Below, piece by piece: positions 7,962 through 16,465 of a DNA stretch of 63,028 nt (the stretch's first letter is position 1; each line of letters begins with the position of its first letter). Where the stretch lies: NCBI RefSeq assembly GCF_020873875.1, contig NZ_JAHWGU010000043.1:1-63028 (forward strand), given 5' to 3'. This DNA comes from Actinoplanes sp. DH11. Its GTDB lineage: Bacteria; Actinomycetota; Actinomycetes; Mycobacteriales; Micromonosporaceae. The notes under the pieces are model-generated. The model was not told the DNA's origin. It searched no databases and saw only the letters and a program-made list of their open reading frames with translations. A program made the translations under genes and the position numbers.

Positions 7962-9158
7962 GTGCGCTCCCGGTCGGCGATCCTCCTCGTACTGCTCCTC
8001 ACTCTCGCCTCGTGCGGCGACCCGCCACGGCCGTCACCCATACCGCCGCCGGCGCCCGCGGTGGTGGCCGGTTACTTCACCGAGTGGGGGGTCTACGGCC
8101 GCGACTTCCGGGTGAAGAACCTGCAGGAGAGCGGGGCGGTGAAACGGCTCACCCACCTGAAGTACGCGTTCGGCAAGGTCGACGCCGGCCGGTGCGCGGC
8201 CGGCGACAAGTGGGCCGCGTTCGGCCGCCCGGTCGCGGCGGCGGACAGCGTGGACGGTGTCGCGGACACCCCGGCCACGCCGCTCAAGGGCAGCTTCGGC
8301 CAGCTGCGCAAACTGAAGGCCGCGCATCCACGGCTCAAGGTGCTGTGGTCGTTCGGCGGGTGGAACGGCTCGGCCGGTTTCACCGAGGCGGCACGCGACC
8401 CGGCCCGGTTCGCCGAGTCCTGCCGGACACTGCTCAACGACCCGCGCTGGGCCGGCCTCTTCGACGGCATCGACGTCGACTGGGAGTACCCGAACGCCTG
8501 CGGCATCACCTGCGACACCAGCGGCCGCACCGCGCTCACCGCCGTCCTGGCCGCGCTGCGCGCGTCGCTCGGCGCGGACGCGCTGATCACGGCGGCGGTG
8601 CCGGGCGACGTCGGCAAGCTGCGGGCCACCGACTACGCGGGGGCGGCACGGTACGCGAACTGGCTCGGTGCGATGACGTACGACTACTTCGGCGCCAGTA
8701 CCGGACCCAACGACCGCCGCACGGCCGCGCACTCGGCCCTGAGCGCCTATCCCGGCATCCCGCGGCCGGCGGCGACCACCGAGGCGACCGTGGCCGAACT
8801 GCTGGCCCTCGGCGTCCCTGCGGCGAAGGTGCTGGTCGGGGTCGGGTTCTACGGCCGCGGCTGGACGGGCGTGGACGGCGCCGAACCGGGGGCCACGGCC
8901 ACCGGCCCGGCGCCGGGGAAATACGGCAAAGGCATCGAGGACTACCGGCTGCTGGCGGGCCGGTGCCCGCCGACCGGGACGGCGGGCGGGCAGGCGTACG
9001 CGCGATGCGGCGCACAGTGGTGGTCCTACGACACCCCGGAGACGATCGCGGCCAAGGTCGCCTATGCCAGGCAGCAGCGACTCGGCGGGTTGTTCGCCTG
9101 GGAGCTCGCCGGTGACACCCCGGACGCGGCGCTGCTGACCGCCCTGAGCGGCGCGTGA
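7962..9158 (+). CDS. Glycoside hydrolase family 18 chitinase-like lipoprotein
   Basis: Secreted GH18 enzyme of 398 aa that should hydrolyse beta-1,4-linked N-acetylglucosamine polymers. The catalytic DxxDxDxE motif is intact in FDGIDVDWEYP. WSFGGWNGS and MTYDYFG are further family marks, and WELAGD near the end forms the last barrel strand. The N-terminus has a lipoprotein signal with lipobox LASC, so it is probably anchored outside the membrane. I start it at the GTG at 7962; a TTG at 7920 would add 14 residues. Convergent with the LamG-like gene. No carbohydrate-binding module is present. Confidence 0.92.
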   Translation: MRSRSAILLVLLLTLASCGDPPRPSPIPPPAPAVVAGYFTEWGVYGRDFRVKNLQESGAVKRLTHLKYAFGKVDAGRCAAGDKWAAFGRPVAAADSVDGVADTPATPLKGSFGQLRKLKAAHPRLKVLWSFGGWNGSAGFTEAARDPARFAESCRTLLNDPRWAGLFDGIDVDWEYPNACGITCDTSGRTALTAVLAALRASLGADALITAAVPGDVGKLRATDYAGAARYANWLGAMTYDYFGASTGPNDRRTAAHSALSAYPGIPRPAATTEATVAELLALGVPAAKVLVGVGFYGRGWTGVDGAEPGATATGPAPGKYGKGIEDYRLLAGRCPPTGTAGGQAYARCGAQWWSYDTPETIAAKVAYARQQRLGGLFAWELAGDTPDAALLTALSGA

Positions 9159-9189
9159 ACGACCCCGCCCGGAGCGCGGCCCGCTGGGC

Positions 9190-9933
9190 TCATACCTGGC
9201 CGATGCGGACCCAGACGTTGTCCAGGATGCCGTTGAACTGGTCGTTGTCGCGGTAGGCGCCCTTCGCGCCGATGCTCAGCGGCCGGTCGTTGCTGACCGA
9301 CAGGCTCGCCGGCACGGTTGTCGAGCCGTGCCGGACGCCGTCGACGTAGATGTCCAGGCGGCCGCCGGTTCGCTCGCAGCGGATGCGGTGCCAGCGGCCG
9401 TCCGCGGTGCCGATCGCGCTGCGGACCATCCGGATCGTCGGGCGGCGCACGTCGACGAGCACACAGCTGGGCCGGCCAGCCGCACCGTCTATCTGGAGCT
9501 TGTACTGGCTGTTCGACCGGGCGTAGCCCTTCTGCAGGACGTTCTGCCCGGGGCTGGTCTGCCCCGGCGCCAGCAGCACGTCGGCGCCGAACGCGATGTC
9601 CCGGGTGCCGGGGTTGAGGCCGGTCGAGGTGGCGCTCTGCAGGGCTACGTGCGGGCAGACGACGCTCGTGCACTTGCCGGGGAAGGCCAGGGCATTTCCG
9701 GGTCCGTGCGCGACCGGGCGCACCTGGCCGCCGCCGAACGACAGTATCCGCAGGTTGTAGCCGTTGCCGGACGCGTCCGGGATGGACGTGGTGCGGCCGT
9801 TGAAGTCGTATCGGGCCATGATGACGGGCACCGGCTCCGCGGCTCTCTCCGGCGTCGGGTCGCCGGCGACGGCCGGTGCGGGGCAGGCAACGGTCACGAT
9901 GACCAGTAGTGCGGTGGGCAAGCATGATCGCAT
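9190..9933 (-). CDS. Secreted LamG/concanavalin-like lectin domain protein
   Basis: 247 aa exported protein with a signal peptide (about 24 residues ending in PAPAVAG). The body looks like a LamG/Laminin_G_3 jelly-roll: YDFNGRTTSIPDASGNGYNL at the start, a YKLQIDG strand, WHRIRCERTGGRLDIYVDG and a closing LDNVWVRIG. Such domains bind carbohydrate and often accompany glycoside hydrolases, and here the neighbour is a chitinase. ATG start at 9933; weak ribosome site. No catalytic residues are evident. Confidence 0.85.
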   Translation of the reverse strand: MRSCLPTALLVIVTVACPAPAVAGDPTPERAAEPVPVIMARYDFNGRTTSIPDASGNGYNLRILSFGGGQVRPVAHGPGNALAFPGKCTSVVCPHVALQSATSTGLNPGTRDIAFGADVLLAPGQTSPGQNVLQKGYARSNSQYKLQIDGAAGRPSCVLVDVRRPTIRMVRSAIGTADGRWHRIRCERTGGRLDIYVDGVRHGSTTVPASLSVSNDRPLSIGAKGAYRDNDQFNGILDNVWVRIGQV

Positions 9934-9998
9934 GCCCAAATTATCGGTTATGCCGTTTTTACACACGCCGGATAAGGCGAATGTCGGCACCTTGCGGG

Positions 9999-10301
9999 CT
10001 ACCGGCCGCAGGGCTGTCGAGCGCAGCGGCTGTCGGGCGCAGCGGCTGTCCGGCTCACCGGCAGCAGGTAACGGACCCGGACCACGTCGGCGATCGAGGC
10101 GCCGGCCTCCGCCAGGGCCGCCGCGATCGTCCGCAGGCACTGCTCCGCCTGCACGGCCACGTCGTCCGAGATGGTCATCGTGGCGTAGTCGAACCCGGTC
10201 GTGCCGGAGACGTGCACCCGGTCGCCGTCGAGCACGGCGCGGGCGTACCCGTAGCGCTCCTCGTACTCCGAACCGCTGAAGATCGCCCGCCGCTCGCCCA
10301 T
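9999..10301 (-). pseudogene. RidA-family protein, C-terminally truncated
   Basis: The first ~80 residues match the RidA/YjgF (enamine/imine deaminase) fold: FSGSEYEERYGYARAVLDG, then TGFDYATMTISDDVAVQAEQ and VVRVRYLLPV. At that point a normal member (~130 aa) continues with about 45 more residues including the conserved Arg and Glu of the active site. Here the frame runs into an unrelated Arg/Cys-rich tail and stops at 100 aa. The tail DNA holds two near copies of GCAGCGGCTGTC, so a deletion or slippage event probably removed the 3' end. Most likely non-functional. Confidence 0.65.
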
Positions 10302-10319
10302 GGCGGTCAGCGTAGGTGA

Positions 10320-11045
10320 CTACTCCTTGCGGCCGAACAGCTTCCAGTGGCGCTTCTTCTTCTCGACGACCGGCTCGGCGTCGCCGTTCAGCACGTCCAG
10401 CCGATGCTTGGCGACCGGGTTGCCGGGCTCCAGCCGCAGCGACGTCATCAGCGCCTGGCGGGCCTGGTCCACGTGGCCCAGCGCGGCCAAGGCCATCCCG
10501 TGGGTGAAGTAGTAGTGCGCCTCGTTCGGGTCCAGGCTGATCGCGGTGCGCGCGGCCTGCTCGGCGTCGGCCACCTGGCGGTCCGCGGCCATCAGCGCCC
10601 ACGCCACCCGGTCGTGCCAGAGCGGGTTCTTCGGTTCCACCACGACCGCCCGGTACGCCATGGACAACGCCTCGTCGTGCCGGCCGAGCAGGGTCAGCGC
10701 GCGGCTGGCGATGGCGAGCGGCCGCGGGTCGTCCGGCGCGAGCTGAACGGCGCGGGTCGCGGCCTCCAGGGCGGTGTCCATCTGATCCAGGGCCAGCCGG
10801 ACCCGGGCCATCAAGATCCAGCCGGCCGCCGAGTCCGGGTGGGCGGCCAGCACCGGGGCCAGCAGCTCGGCGGCACGGTCCGGCTGCATGTGCTCGAAGA
10901 GGGCGGCGGCGCGGGCGACGCCCAGGTCGGCCGGGTCGGCGAAAGCGCGAGCCGACGCGTCGGCGGTGGCGCCCGGCACGGTGGCGCCCGGTTCTGCGGG
11001 CACGGGGGTGGGTGCCGCACGGAAGGATTGGGCCAGTTCGGTCAT
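10320..11045 (-). CDS. TPR-repeat protein
   Basis: 241 aa cytoplasmic protein. After a Pro/Ala-rich N-terminus (~45 residues) come about four tetratricopeptide repeats (AAELLAPVLAAHPDSAAGWI, ALEAATRAVQLAPDDPRPLA, EALSMAYRAVVVEPKNPLWH, and a fourth at ARTAISLDPNEAHYYFTHG). The tail is very basic (EKKKRHWKLFGRKE). TPRs mediate protein-protein contacts; no enzymatic domain is present. It is a paralogue of the membrane-bound TPR protein upstream at 11303-12511. The two share LLAPVLAA/LLGPVLAA and the same repeat order. Confidence 0.85.
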   Translation of the reverse strand: MTELAQSFRAAPTPVPAEPGATVPGATADASARAFADPADLGVARAAALFEHMQPDRAAELLAPVLAAHPDSAAGWILMARVRLALDQMDTALEAATRAVQLAPDDPRPLAIASRALTLLGRHDEALSMAYRAVVVEPKNPLWHDRVAWALMAADRQVADAEQAARTAISLDPNEAHYYFTHGMALAALGHVDQARQALMTSLRLEPGNPVAKHRLDVLNGDAEPVVEKKKRHWKLFGRKE

Positions 11046-11280
11046 CGGTCCGCTCCGGGTCGCACGTGGCTGGGGGTCACATGGTCAACATCGGCAGCGT
11101 GAGCACCGAACTGAGGAAGCCGGAACGGAAGAAGCCGGGCCGGGAAAAAGGCAGGCTGGGAGGAAGGCGGGCTGGGCCGGGAGCGGGGCGGAAGGGGCGG
11201 GTGCGGCCGCGCCAGGAGTCCGGTAGCGGCGCAGCCGGGGACGGCCCTGATGTGGCGGGGCGGTGTGGGCGTACTCCTTC

Positions 11281-11313
11281 TTATTGATGTCTTATTGGTG
11301 TCTCATTGATGTG
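11281..11313. repeat. Three 11-bp tandem repeats over a gene end
   Basis: TTATTGATGTC, TTATTGGTGTC and TCATTGATGTG follow each other directly. The third copy contains the stop codon of the membrane TPR gene. The rest of 11046-11280 is GGAAG/CCGGG-rich low-complexity DNA with no gene that I can support. Confidence 0.7.
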
Positions 11314-12511
11314 CCCGGCGCCGGCGGAAGATCACCAGCAGGCAGGCGACGGCGGCCGCCGGAGCCGTCAGGTAGGCGGCGAGCCGCCACGCCGGGTCGG
11401 GCGCGTCGGTGATCGCGAGGCCCACGATGGCCGCGGCGCAGACGCCGACGATCAGCCAGAGCGAGTTGGTGGAGAGGCCTCGGCCCGGTTCGCCGGGCTC
11501 GTCGGCGGGCGCGGTGAGCAGGCGGACGCCGAAGCCCGCGGCGGCGGCCGTGCCCAGCAGCAGCGGGAGCCAGCCCGCCGGGGCCACGATCGCGAGGAGC
11601 AGCAGGGCGACGGCGAACCCGGCCGTGATCATCGCGATGCGCTGGCGGCCCGACATGAGCAGGCCGCGCAGGTAGCCGCGCAGGGCCGGGTCCAGGCGGG
11701 CCCAGAAGAAGCCGGCGTACGCGGCCGGTGCCAGCGCCGCGGCCGCCGCGATCACCCGGGCCGAGGTGGCGGAGCCGGCGGCCAGGCGCCAGCCGAGGTA
11801 CGCCAACAGCGTCAGGATGATCGCCGTGTAGACCAGGAACTGGCGCAGCGCGACATCCAGCAGGAACCGGCTCGCCTGCTGGCTCGGGTCCGCCCGCAAC
11901 GCGCCCACCAGGCCGGACGCTCCCCGAGCCAGGCGGCCCAGGGCGAACGGATGGTGGTGCACCACGTCGAGGGCGGCCAGTTCGTGCTGCGCCACCGCGT
12001 TGTCCGGGTCCAGCGCCAGCGCGTCCCGCAGCGCCTGCCGCGCCCGGTCGCGCAGGTTCAGCTGCTTCATCACCATGGCGTACGTGATCCGGAAGTCCGA
12101 CTCGTCCGGGCCGAGCCGGACCGCCTCGCGGGCCGCGTGCTCGGCCTCCACCGGGTGCCGGCCCTCCTCGAGCAGCGCCCAGGCGAGGCGGTTGTGCCGG
12201 TACGGGTTCTCCGGCTGGCGCAGCACCGCCTCCCGGGCCGTGGCGATCGCCTCGTCGTGCCGTTCCAGCGCGGTGAGCACCCGGCTCAGCGCGGCGAGCG
12301 CGTCCGCCCACTCGGGGGCGTTGCGCACCGCGCGCCGGGCGACCTCCTCGGCCAGCTCGGGTTTCTTGAGGGCGAGCTGCGCGTGGGTCATCAGGATCAG
12401 CGCGGTGACGTCGTCCGGTTCCGCCGCGAGCACCGGACCCAGCAGTTCCGCGGCGGCGTGCGGCTCGCCGCGGACCAGCTGGATCCGGGCCATCTCGACG
12501 GATCGGGTCAC
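11303..12511 (-). CDS. TPR-repeat protein with C-terminal membrane domain
   Basis: 402 aa. Residues ~1-170 form four to five tetratricopeptide repeats (AELLGPVLAAEPDDVTALIL, then EEVARRAVRNAPEWADALAA, and DRARQALRDALALDPDNAVA). Residues ~210-395 hold about six hydrophobic helices (FLVYTAIILTLLAYLGWRLA and others), ending in FRRRRAHQ. It is probably a membrane-tethered scaffold. GTG start at 12511 behind a strong AGGAGG site. Paralogue of the soluble TPR gene downstream; the two probably arose by duplication with gain or loss of the membrane part. Confidence 0.85.
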   Translation of the reverse strand: MTRSVEMARIQLVRGEPHAAAELLGPVLAAEPDDVTALILMTHAQLALKKPELAEEVARRAVRNAPEWADALAALSRVLTALERHDEAIATAREAVLRQPENPYRHNRLAWALLEEGRHPVEAEHAAREAVRLGPDESDFRITYAMVMKQLNLRDRARQALRDALALDPDNAVAQHELAALDVVHHHPFALGRLARGASGLVGALRADPSQQASRFLLDVALRQFLVYTAIILTLLAYLGWRLAAGSATSARVIAAAAALAPAAYAGFFWARLDPALRGYLRGLLMSGRQRIAMITAGFAVALLLLAIVAPAGWLPLLLGTAAAAGFGVRLLTAPADEPGEPGRGLSTNSLWLIVGVCAAAIVGLAITDAPDPAWRLAAYLTAPAAAVACLLVIFRRRRAHQ

Positions 12512-12522
12512 GCCCCGCCCTC

Positions 12523-13110
12523 CTAACGGACTTCGATCACACCCTCGGCGATCAACCAGATGCCGAAGATAGCGAAGAGCGCGGCGGCGCCATATTTGAT
12601 CACCTTCTCCGGCAGGTGCCTGCCCAGGTACCGGCCGACCAGGATGGCGAGCGCGTCGGCGGCGACCATGCCGACCGTGGAGCCGACCCAGACGCCGAAC
12701 CAGCCGTGCTGGGTGGCCAGGGTGATGGTGGCGAGCATGGTCTTGTCACCCAGTTCGGCCAGGAAGAACGCGCCGCCGACGGCGAGGATCGCGGAGCCGG
12801 TGGAGCGTTCCGCCTTGGACTTCTCGTCGTCGGTGAGCTTGTCGCCGCGCAACGTCCAGGCACCGAACGCGAGGAAGGCGACACCGGCGATCAGCGAGAT
12901 CCAGCCGGTCGGGAGGGTGGCGCCGAGACCGTACCCGATCCCGACCGACACCAGGTGCACGACGGCGGTCGCCACGGTGATGCCGATCAGGACCGGGATC
13001 GTCTTGAATCGGGTGGCGAACGTCATGGCCATCAGCTGCGACTTGTCGCCCAGCTCGGCCACGAAGATCACCGCGAAGCTGATGCCCAGCGCGGCGAGAA
13101 AACCTTCCAC
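12523..13110 (-). CDS. GDT1/UPF0016-family Mn2+ transporter
   Basis: 195 aa membrane protein of the TMEM165/GDT1 family, cation (Mn2+ or Ca2+) exporters. Two copies of the hallmark E-x-G-D-K/R motif are present: VAELGDKSQ in the first half and LAELGDKTM in the second, each in a three-helix repeat. Bacterial relatives export manganese. GTG start at 13110 with GGGAG upstream. A yybP-ykoY manganese riboswitch occupies the leader, which strongly supports Mn2+ as substrate. The preceding gene ends 187 bp upstream. Confidence 0.92.
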   Translation of the reverse strand: MEGFLAALGISFAVIFVAELGDKSQLMAMTFATRFKTIPVLIGITVATAVVHLVSVGIGYGLGATLPTGWISLIAGVAFLAFGAWTLRGDKLTDDEKSKAERSTGSAILAVGGAFFLAELGDKTMLATITLATQHGWFGVWVGSTVGMVAADALAILVGRYLGRHLPEKVIKYGAAALFAIFGIWLIAEGVIEVR

Positions 13111-13147
13111 AGAAACTCCCGGTTGACGGCGACCGGGGCTTGGGCGC

Positions 13148-13290
13148 AGGGCGACCTCGACCCAGCCGCAGAATTTACGGCCTGGTCGAAGGTCTCGCTC
13201 GCCTTTCGTGGAGAAAGGCCGCGCGGCCGGACGCCGGAGCGTCAGTGTGTCGACCGCGTCATTGGGAGCTACTCCCCTTCGCGGGGACGA
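13148..13290 (-). ncRNA. yybP-ykoY manganese riboswitch
   Basis: On the minus strand the leader of the GDT1-type gene contains the conserved GGGGAGTAGCTCC start, an ACACACTGACGCTCC internal loop and the 3' GAGCGAGACCTTC signature of the yybP-ykoY class, which binds Mn2+ and raises expression of manganese exporters. Directly downstream, GACCTTCGACC can pair with GGGTCGAGGTC (about 13148-13195), a likely expression-platform stem. Boundaries are approximate. Confidence 0.85.
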
Positions 13291-13297
13291 GCATAGC

Positions 13298-14884
13298 TCA
13301 CGGCCTGATCAGGTGTTGCAGACGCAACCGCTCGCTCGCTGCGCTCGCCTTGCGGCCAATCGCGGCGTTCGGCGTCGGCTGGGCGATCGGCGCGCACTCC
13401 CGGTCGGACCGGTCGGCCTTCACCCGTTTGGGGAGTACGCCCGACGCGAGGTAGTCCGCGATCGCGTCGTCCACGCAGGCGTTGCCGAAGAGGGAGCCGG
13501 CGTGCGTGGTGCCACCCGTACCCTCGATCAGCACCGACCTCGGGAACCGGCGCCGCGCCTCGAGCGCGCCGGAGAACGGGGTCGCCGCATCGAGCGTCTC
13601 GCTGATCATCAGCAGCGGCGGTACCTTGGCACCGGACACCTCGACCGGCTTCCCGGCCTTGCCCGCCCAGTGCCGGCAGGGCGCGTTGTACCAGGCGTTG
13701 CCCCAGGTCTCGAACGGCGCCTTCTTGTGCACCCGCCAGTTGTCCTTCTTCCAGCGGCTCCAGTCGGACGGCCACTTCGCGTCGGTGCACTGCACGGCCA
13801 AGTAGATGGCGTAGCTGTTGTCCGAGCCCTCGGTCTGCGGGTGATTGTCGTCGTAGAGGCGCTTGAGCGGCAGATGGTCCTTCTTGTGGATCCAGGTGGA
13901 GAAGGCCTGCGCGGTCGCCTCCCAGCCGAAGATGTAGTAACCCGGCTGGAGGAAGACGTCGGTGAGCTCGGCCGGGCCGATCAGCCCGCCGGCCGGCTTG
14001 GCGGCCAGCTCGTCCAGCTGCCGGTAATAGAGCTTCTCCACCTCCGCGGCGGTCTTGCCCAGCCGGTAGATCGCGTCGTACTTGGCGATCCAGGCGAAGT
14101 AGATCTTGATGGCCCGGTCGAAGGCGATGTTCTGGTCCAGGTTCGAGCGGTACCAGACGCGCGACGGGTTGACCACGCCGTCCAGCACCATCCGGCCCAC
14201 CCGCTCCGGGTACTTCGTGGCGTAGACCTGGCCCAGATAGGTGCCGTAGGAGAAGCCGTAGAGGCTGAGCTTCTCGGCGCCCAGGGCAGCCCGGATCGCG
14301 TCGAGGTCACGTACCGAGTCCTCGGTGCGCAGGTGGTTCAGGAACTCGCCGCCGGACTTGGCGCAGGCGGCCGCGTACGCCTTGGCCCGGTCCCGCCAGA
14401 TCTTCTCCAGCTCGTTGGTCACCGGCACGTAGGCCGGGCGCCGGTAACCGGCGTAGTCGGCGTCGCAGGCCAGCTTCGGGACACTGGCGCCGACACCGCG
14501 CGGGTCGAAGCCGATCCAGTCGTACGCGCCACCGGCACCCTTCGGCACGTGCGCGCCGAGGGTGGCCATCGTCCGGCCGGCGCCGCCCGGTCCGCCCGGG
14601 TTGACCACGATGACGCCCTGGTACTTGTCGGCCGGAACGGTGTGCTTGATCCGCGAGACGGCCAGCTGGATCTTCTTGCCGGCCGGCTGGGCATGGTTCA
14701 TCGGCACGCTCAGCATGCCGCACTCGGCGCCCTGCGCCTGCAGTGCGGCATCCGGGCAGGGACCCCAGGTGATCGCCGCCGCGTTGCGCCCGCCGATCGA
14801 CGTCCCGGCGTGCGCCGCGGTCACGGTGGCGCCGGTTGCGCAGAGCGCGACCGTGGTGGCGGCCGCCCAGAATCTTCTCATCAT
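13298..14884 (-). CDS. Secreted alpha/beta hydrolase, tripeptidyl-aminopeptidase type
   Basis: 528 aa exported serine hydrolase of the SlpD/SlpE/TAP family, which removes N-terminal peptides outside the cell. Signal peptide in the first ~25 residues (MRRFWAAATTVALCATGATV). NPGGPGGAG forms the oxyanion region, GFDPRGVG precedes the nucleophile elbow GFSYGTYLG, and the C-terminal TAP-like domain supplies the acid and the His (GTGGTTHAGS). Start at the first ATG of an ATGATG pair, with AGGGGC upstream. The 3' end is 8 bp from the manganese riboswitch. Confidence 0.9.
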   Translation of the reverse strand: MMRRFWAAATTVALCATGATVTAAHAGTSIGGRNAAAITWGPCPDAALQAQGAECGMLSVPMNHAQPAGKKIQLAVSRIKHTVPADKYQGVIVVNPGGPGGAGRTMATLGAHVPKGAGGAYDWIGFDPRGVGASVPKLACDADYAGYRRPAYVPVTNELEKIWRDRAKAYAAACAKSGGEFLNHLRTEDSVRDLDAIRAALGAEKLSLYGFSYGTYLGQVYATKYPERVGRMVLDGVVNPSRVWYRSNLDQNIAFDRAIKIYFAWIAKYDAIYRLGKTAAEVEKLYYRQLDELAAKPAGGLIGPAELTDVFLQPGYYIFGWEATAQAFSTWIHKKDHLPLKRLYDDNHPQTEGSDNSYAIYLAVQCTDAKWPSDWSRWKKDNWRVHKKAPFETWGNAWYNAPCRHWAGKAGKPVEVSGAKVPPLLMISETLDAATPFSGALEARRRFPRSVLIEGTGGTTHAGSLFGNACVDDAIADYLASGVLPKRVKADRSDRECAPIAQPTPNAAIGRKASAASERLRLQHLIRP

Positions 14885-14983
14885 TGCCCCTTGTGTCCGA
14901 TTCATCCCATATGTTGTGGGGCAAATCGGACATAGAGCGGGAGTCCACGCCGGGGCGGCGGGATTTTCTTACCGCTGCGCTGC

Positions 14984-15157
14984 TTCCGGGTTCCGGGTTC
15001 CGGGTTCCGGGTTCCGGGCTTGCGGGCTTGCGGCTTGCGGCTTGCGGGCTTGCGGGCTTGCGGGCTTGCGGGCTTGCGGGCTTGCGGCTTGCGGCTTGCG
15101 GGCTTGCGGGCTTGCGGGCTTGCGGGCTTGCGGGCTTGCGGGCTTCCGGGGCTCTAG
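14984..15157. repeat. Tandem repeats of TTCCGGG and GCGGGCTT
   Basis: About four TTCCGGG copies are followed by about 17 copies of GCGGGCTT or GCGGCTT (7-8 bp). They fill the gap between the upstream end of the exported hydrolase gene and the 3' end of the MarR gene. No coding potential beyond repeat artefacts. No other feature is seen between 14885 and 15256. Confidence 0.9.
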
Positions 15158-15256
15158 GGGTCTCGGGGCTTGCGGGGTTTCCGAGGCTTCTGGGGCTTCG
15201 GCCGCTTTACTTCGGGCGTGGGCCGTCGCGCCGCCGGAATCCGGGGCGCTTTGAGC

Positions 15257-15682
15257 TCAGGGGAGCAGGTCGTTCAGGTGCTCCAGGGCCGGCAGGGCGG
15301 CGGCGATCGCGACCCGGTCCTCCGCAGGAAGCTTCTGCAGCACGATCGACAACGCCTCCGCCCGGCCCGCCCGCCGCCGCTCCACCGCCGCCCGCCCGTC
15401 ATCGGTCACGCTGACCAGAACCACCCGGCCGTCCGACGGGTCGCTCCCCCGGGCCGCCAGTCCCTCCCGCTCCAGCCGGGTGATCAGTTGCGTCATCGCC
15501 GGCTGGGTCACCCCCTCCGGACGGTGCAGGTCACTGAGGCGCTGCGGACCCTCCCTCACCAGCCTGGCCAGCGTCGATGCGGCAGTGAGATTCAACGGTT
15601 CGCGCACGGTGATCCGACGCAGCCCGGCGTAGAGCCGTTCGAAAACGGACGCGACCGCGGCGTCATCGGCTGGGATGTCCAC
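15257..15682 (-). CDS. MarR-family transcriptional regulator
   Basis: 141 aa winged-helix repressor. The DNA-binding part is at residues ~40-95 (LSDLHRPEGVTQPAMTQLIT, LEREGLAARGSDPSDGRVVL with the wing Arg-Asp). The C-terminal helices complete the dimerisation domain. MarR proteins usually bind small phenolics or lipids and repress a neighbouring gene. Here no divergent gene is close: the next plus-strand gene starts about 780 bp away behind the palindrome array. Target unknown. GTG start at 15682. Confidence 0.9.
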   Translation of the reverse strand: MDIPADDAAVASVFERLYAGLRRITVREPLNLTAASTLARLVREGPQRLSDLHRPEGVTQPAMTQLITRLEREGLAARGSDPSDGRVVLVSVTDDGRAAVERRRAGRAEALSIVLQKLPAEDRVAIAAALPALEHLNDLLP

Positions 15683-15806
15683 TGCCGGTTTATAGCACCG
15701 TTTGCCAAAAGTTCCTTATGCAGCGCTATTGCGTTGTCTGCGAACGTTCACCCGGGGGTCTTCGGCCCGGGACCCACGTCGTGGTCATCGATCGCCGACG
15801 AGCCCG

Positions 15807-16258
15807 GCTGTCACCCACGGTCGTTTCGGAGCGGGTAAAACAGCCGTGGGCGACAGCCGACCGAACCAGCTGTCACCCACGGTCGTTTCAGCACGGATAA
15901 AACAGCCGTGAGCGACAGCCGACCGAACCAGCTGTCACCCACGGTCGTTTCAGCACGGATAAAACAGCCGTGGGCGACAGCCGATCGAACCAGCTGTCAC
16001 CCACGGTCGTTTCAGCGCGGATAAAACAGCCGTGGGTGACAGCCGACCGGTCGGCTGTCACCCACGGTCCATGCGGAGCGCTCACAGCAGCCGCCAGCGA
16101 CAGCCGACCGGACCACCTGTCACCCCAGCTGTCACCGACGGACCAGCTGTCACCCACGGTCGTCGTGAAGCGGATAAAGCAGCCGTGAGTGACAGCCGAG
16201 CGGGCCAGCTGTCACCCACGGTCGTCGCAGGGCGGTCACGGCAGCCGTGAGTGACAGC
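15807..16258. repeat. Array of seven palindromic repeat units
   Basis: Seven units of about 50 bp repeat with a ~62 bp period (starts 15807, 15869, 15931, 15993, 16054, 16146, 16208). Each has a left arm GCTGTCACCCACGG, a ~23 bp middle (consensus TCGTTTCAGCACGGATAAAA) and a right arm CCGTGGGTGACAGC that is the inverse of the left arm. Units are joined by a ~12 bp linker like CGACCGAACCA. Unit 5 has a decayed right arm, and partial left arms lie at 16116-16140. Each unit can form a 14-bp hairpin. Read-through frames are artefacts. No gene is seen in 15683-16465. Confidence 0.92.
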
Positions 16259-16465
16259 CGACCGGCGTGGACCGGCACCGACGGCCCCTATCCCGTCGCC
16301 CGATGGGTTCGCGCGCGGCGGCAATCAACCTGCCGAACACGGGCGGAACCGCCGGGACTCGATGCGGCCGGGTTTGCGGGCCGGCCGGGAACTTCGCGGT
16401 CGACACGCCGGCCACTCCGACGCGCGCGCCCGAAATTTCCCCCTCGACCCGGATGTCCTGTCACC

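Noticed and set aside
15807..16258. CRISPR array
   Set aside because: The units are palindromic over 50 bp with similar centres. There are no variable 30-40 bp spacers, and no cas genes are nearby.
15700..16330. Small open frames on both strands with GDSW or QLSPTVV repeats
   Set aside because: They are translations of the palindromic repeat DNA. Several frames are open at once.
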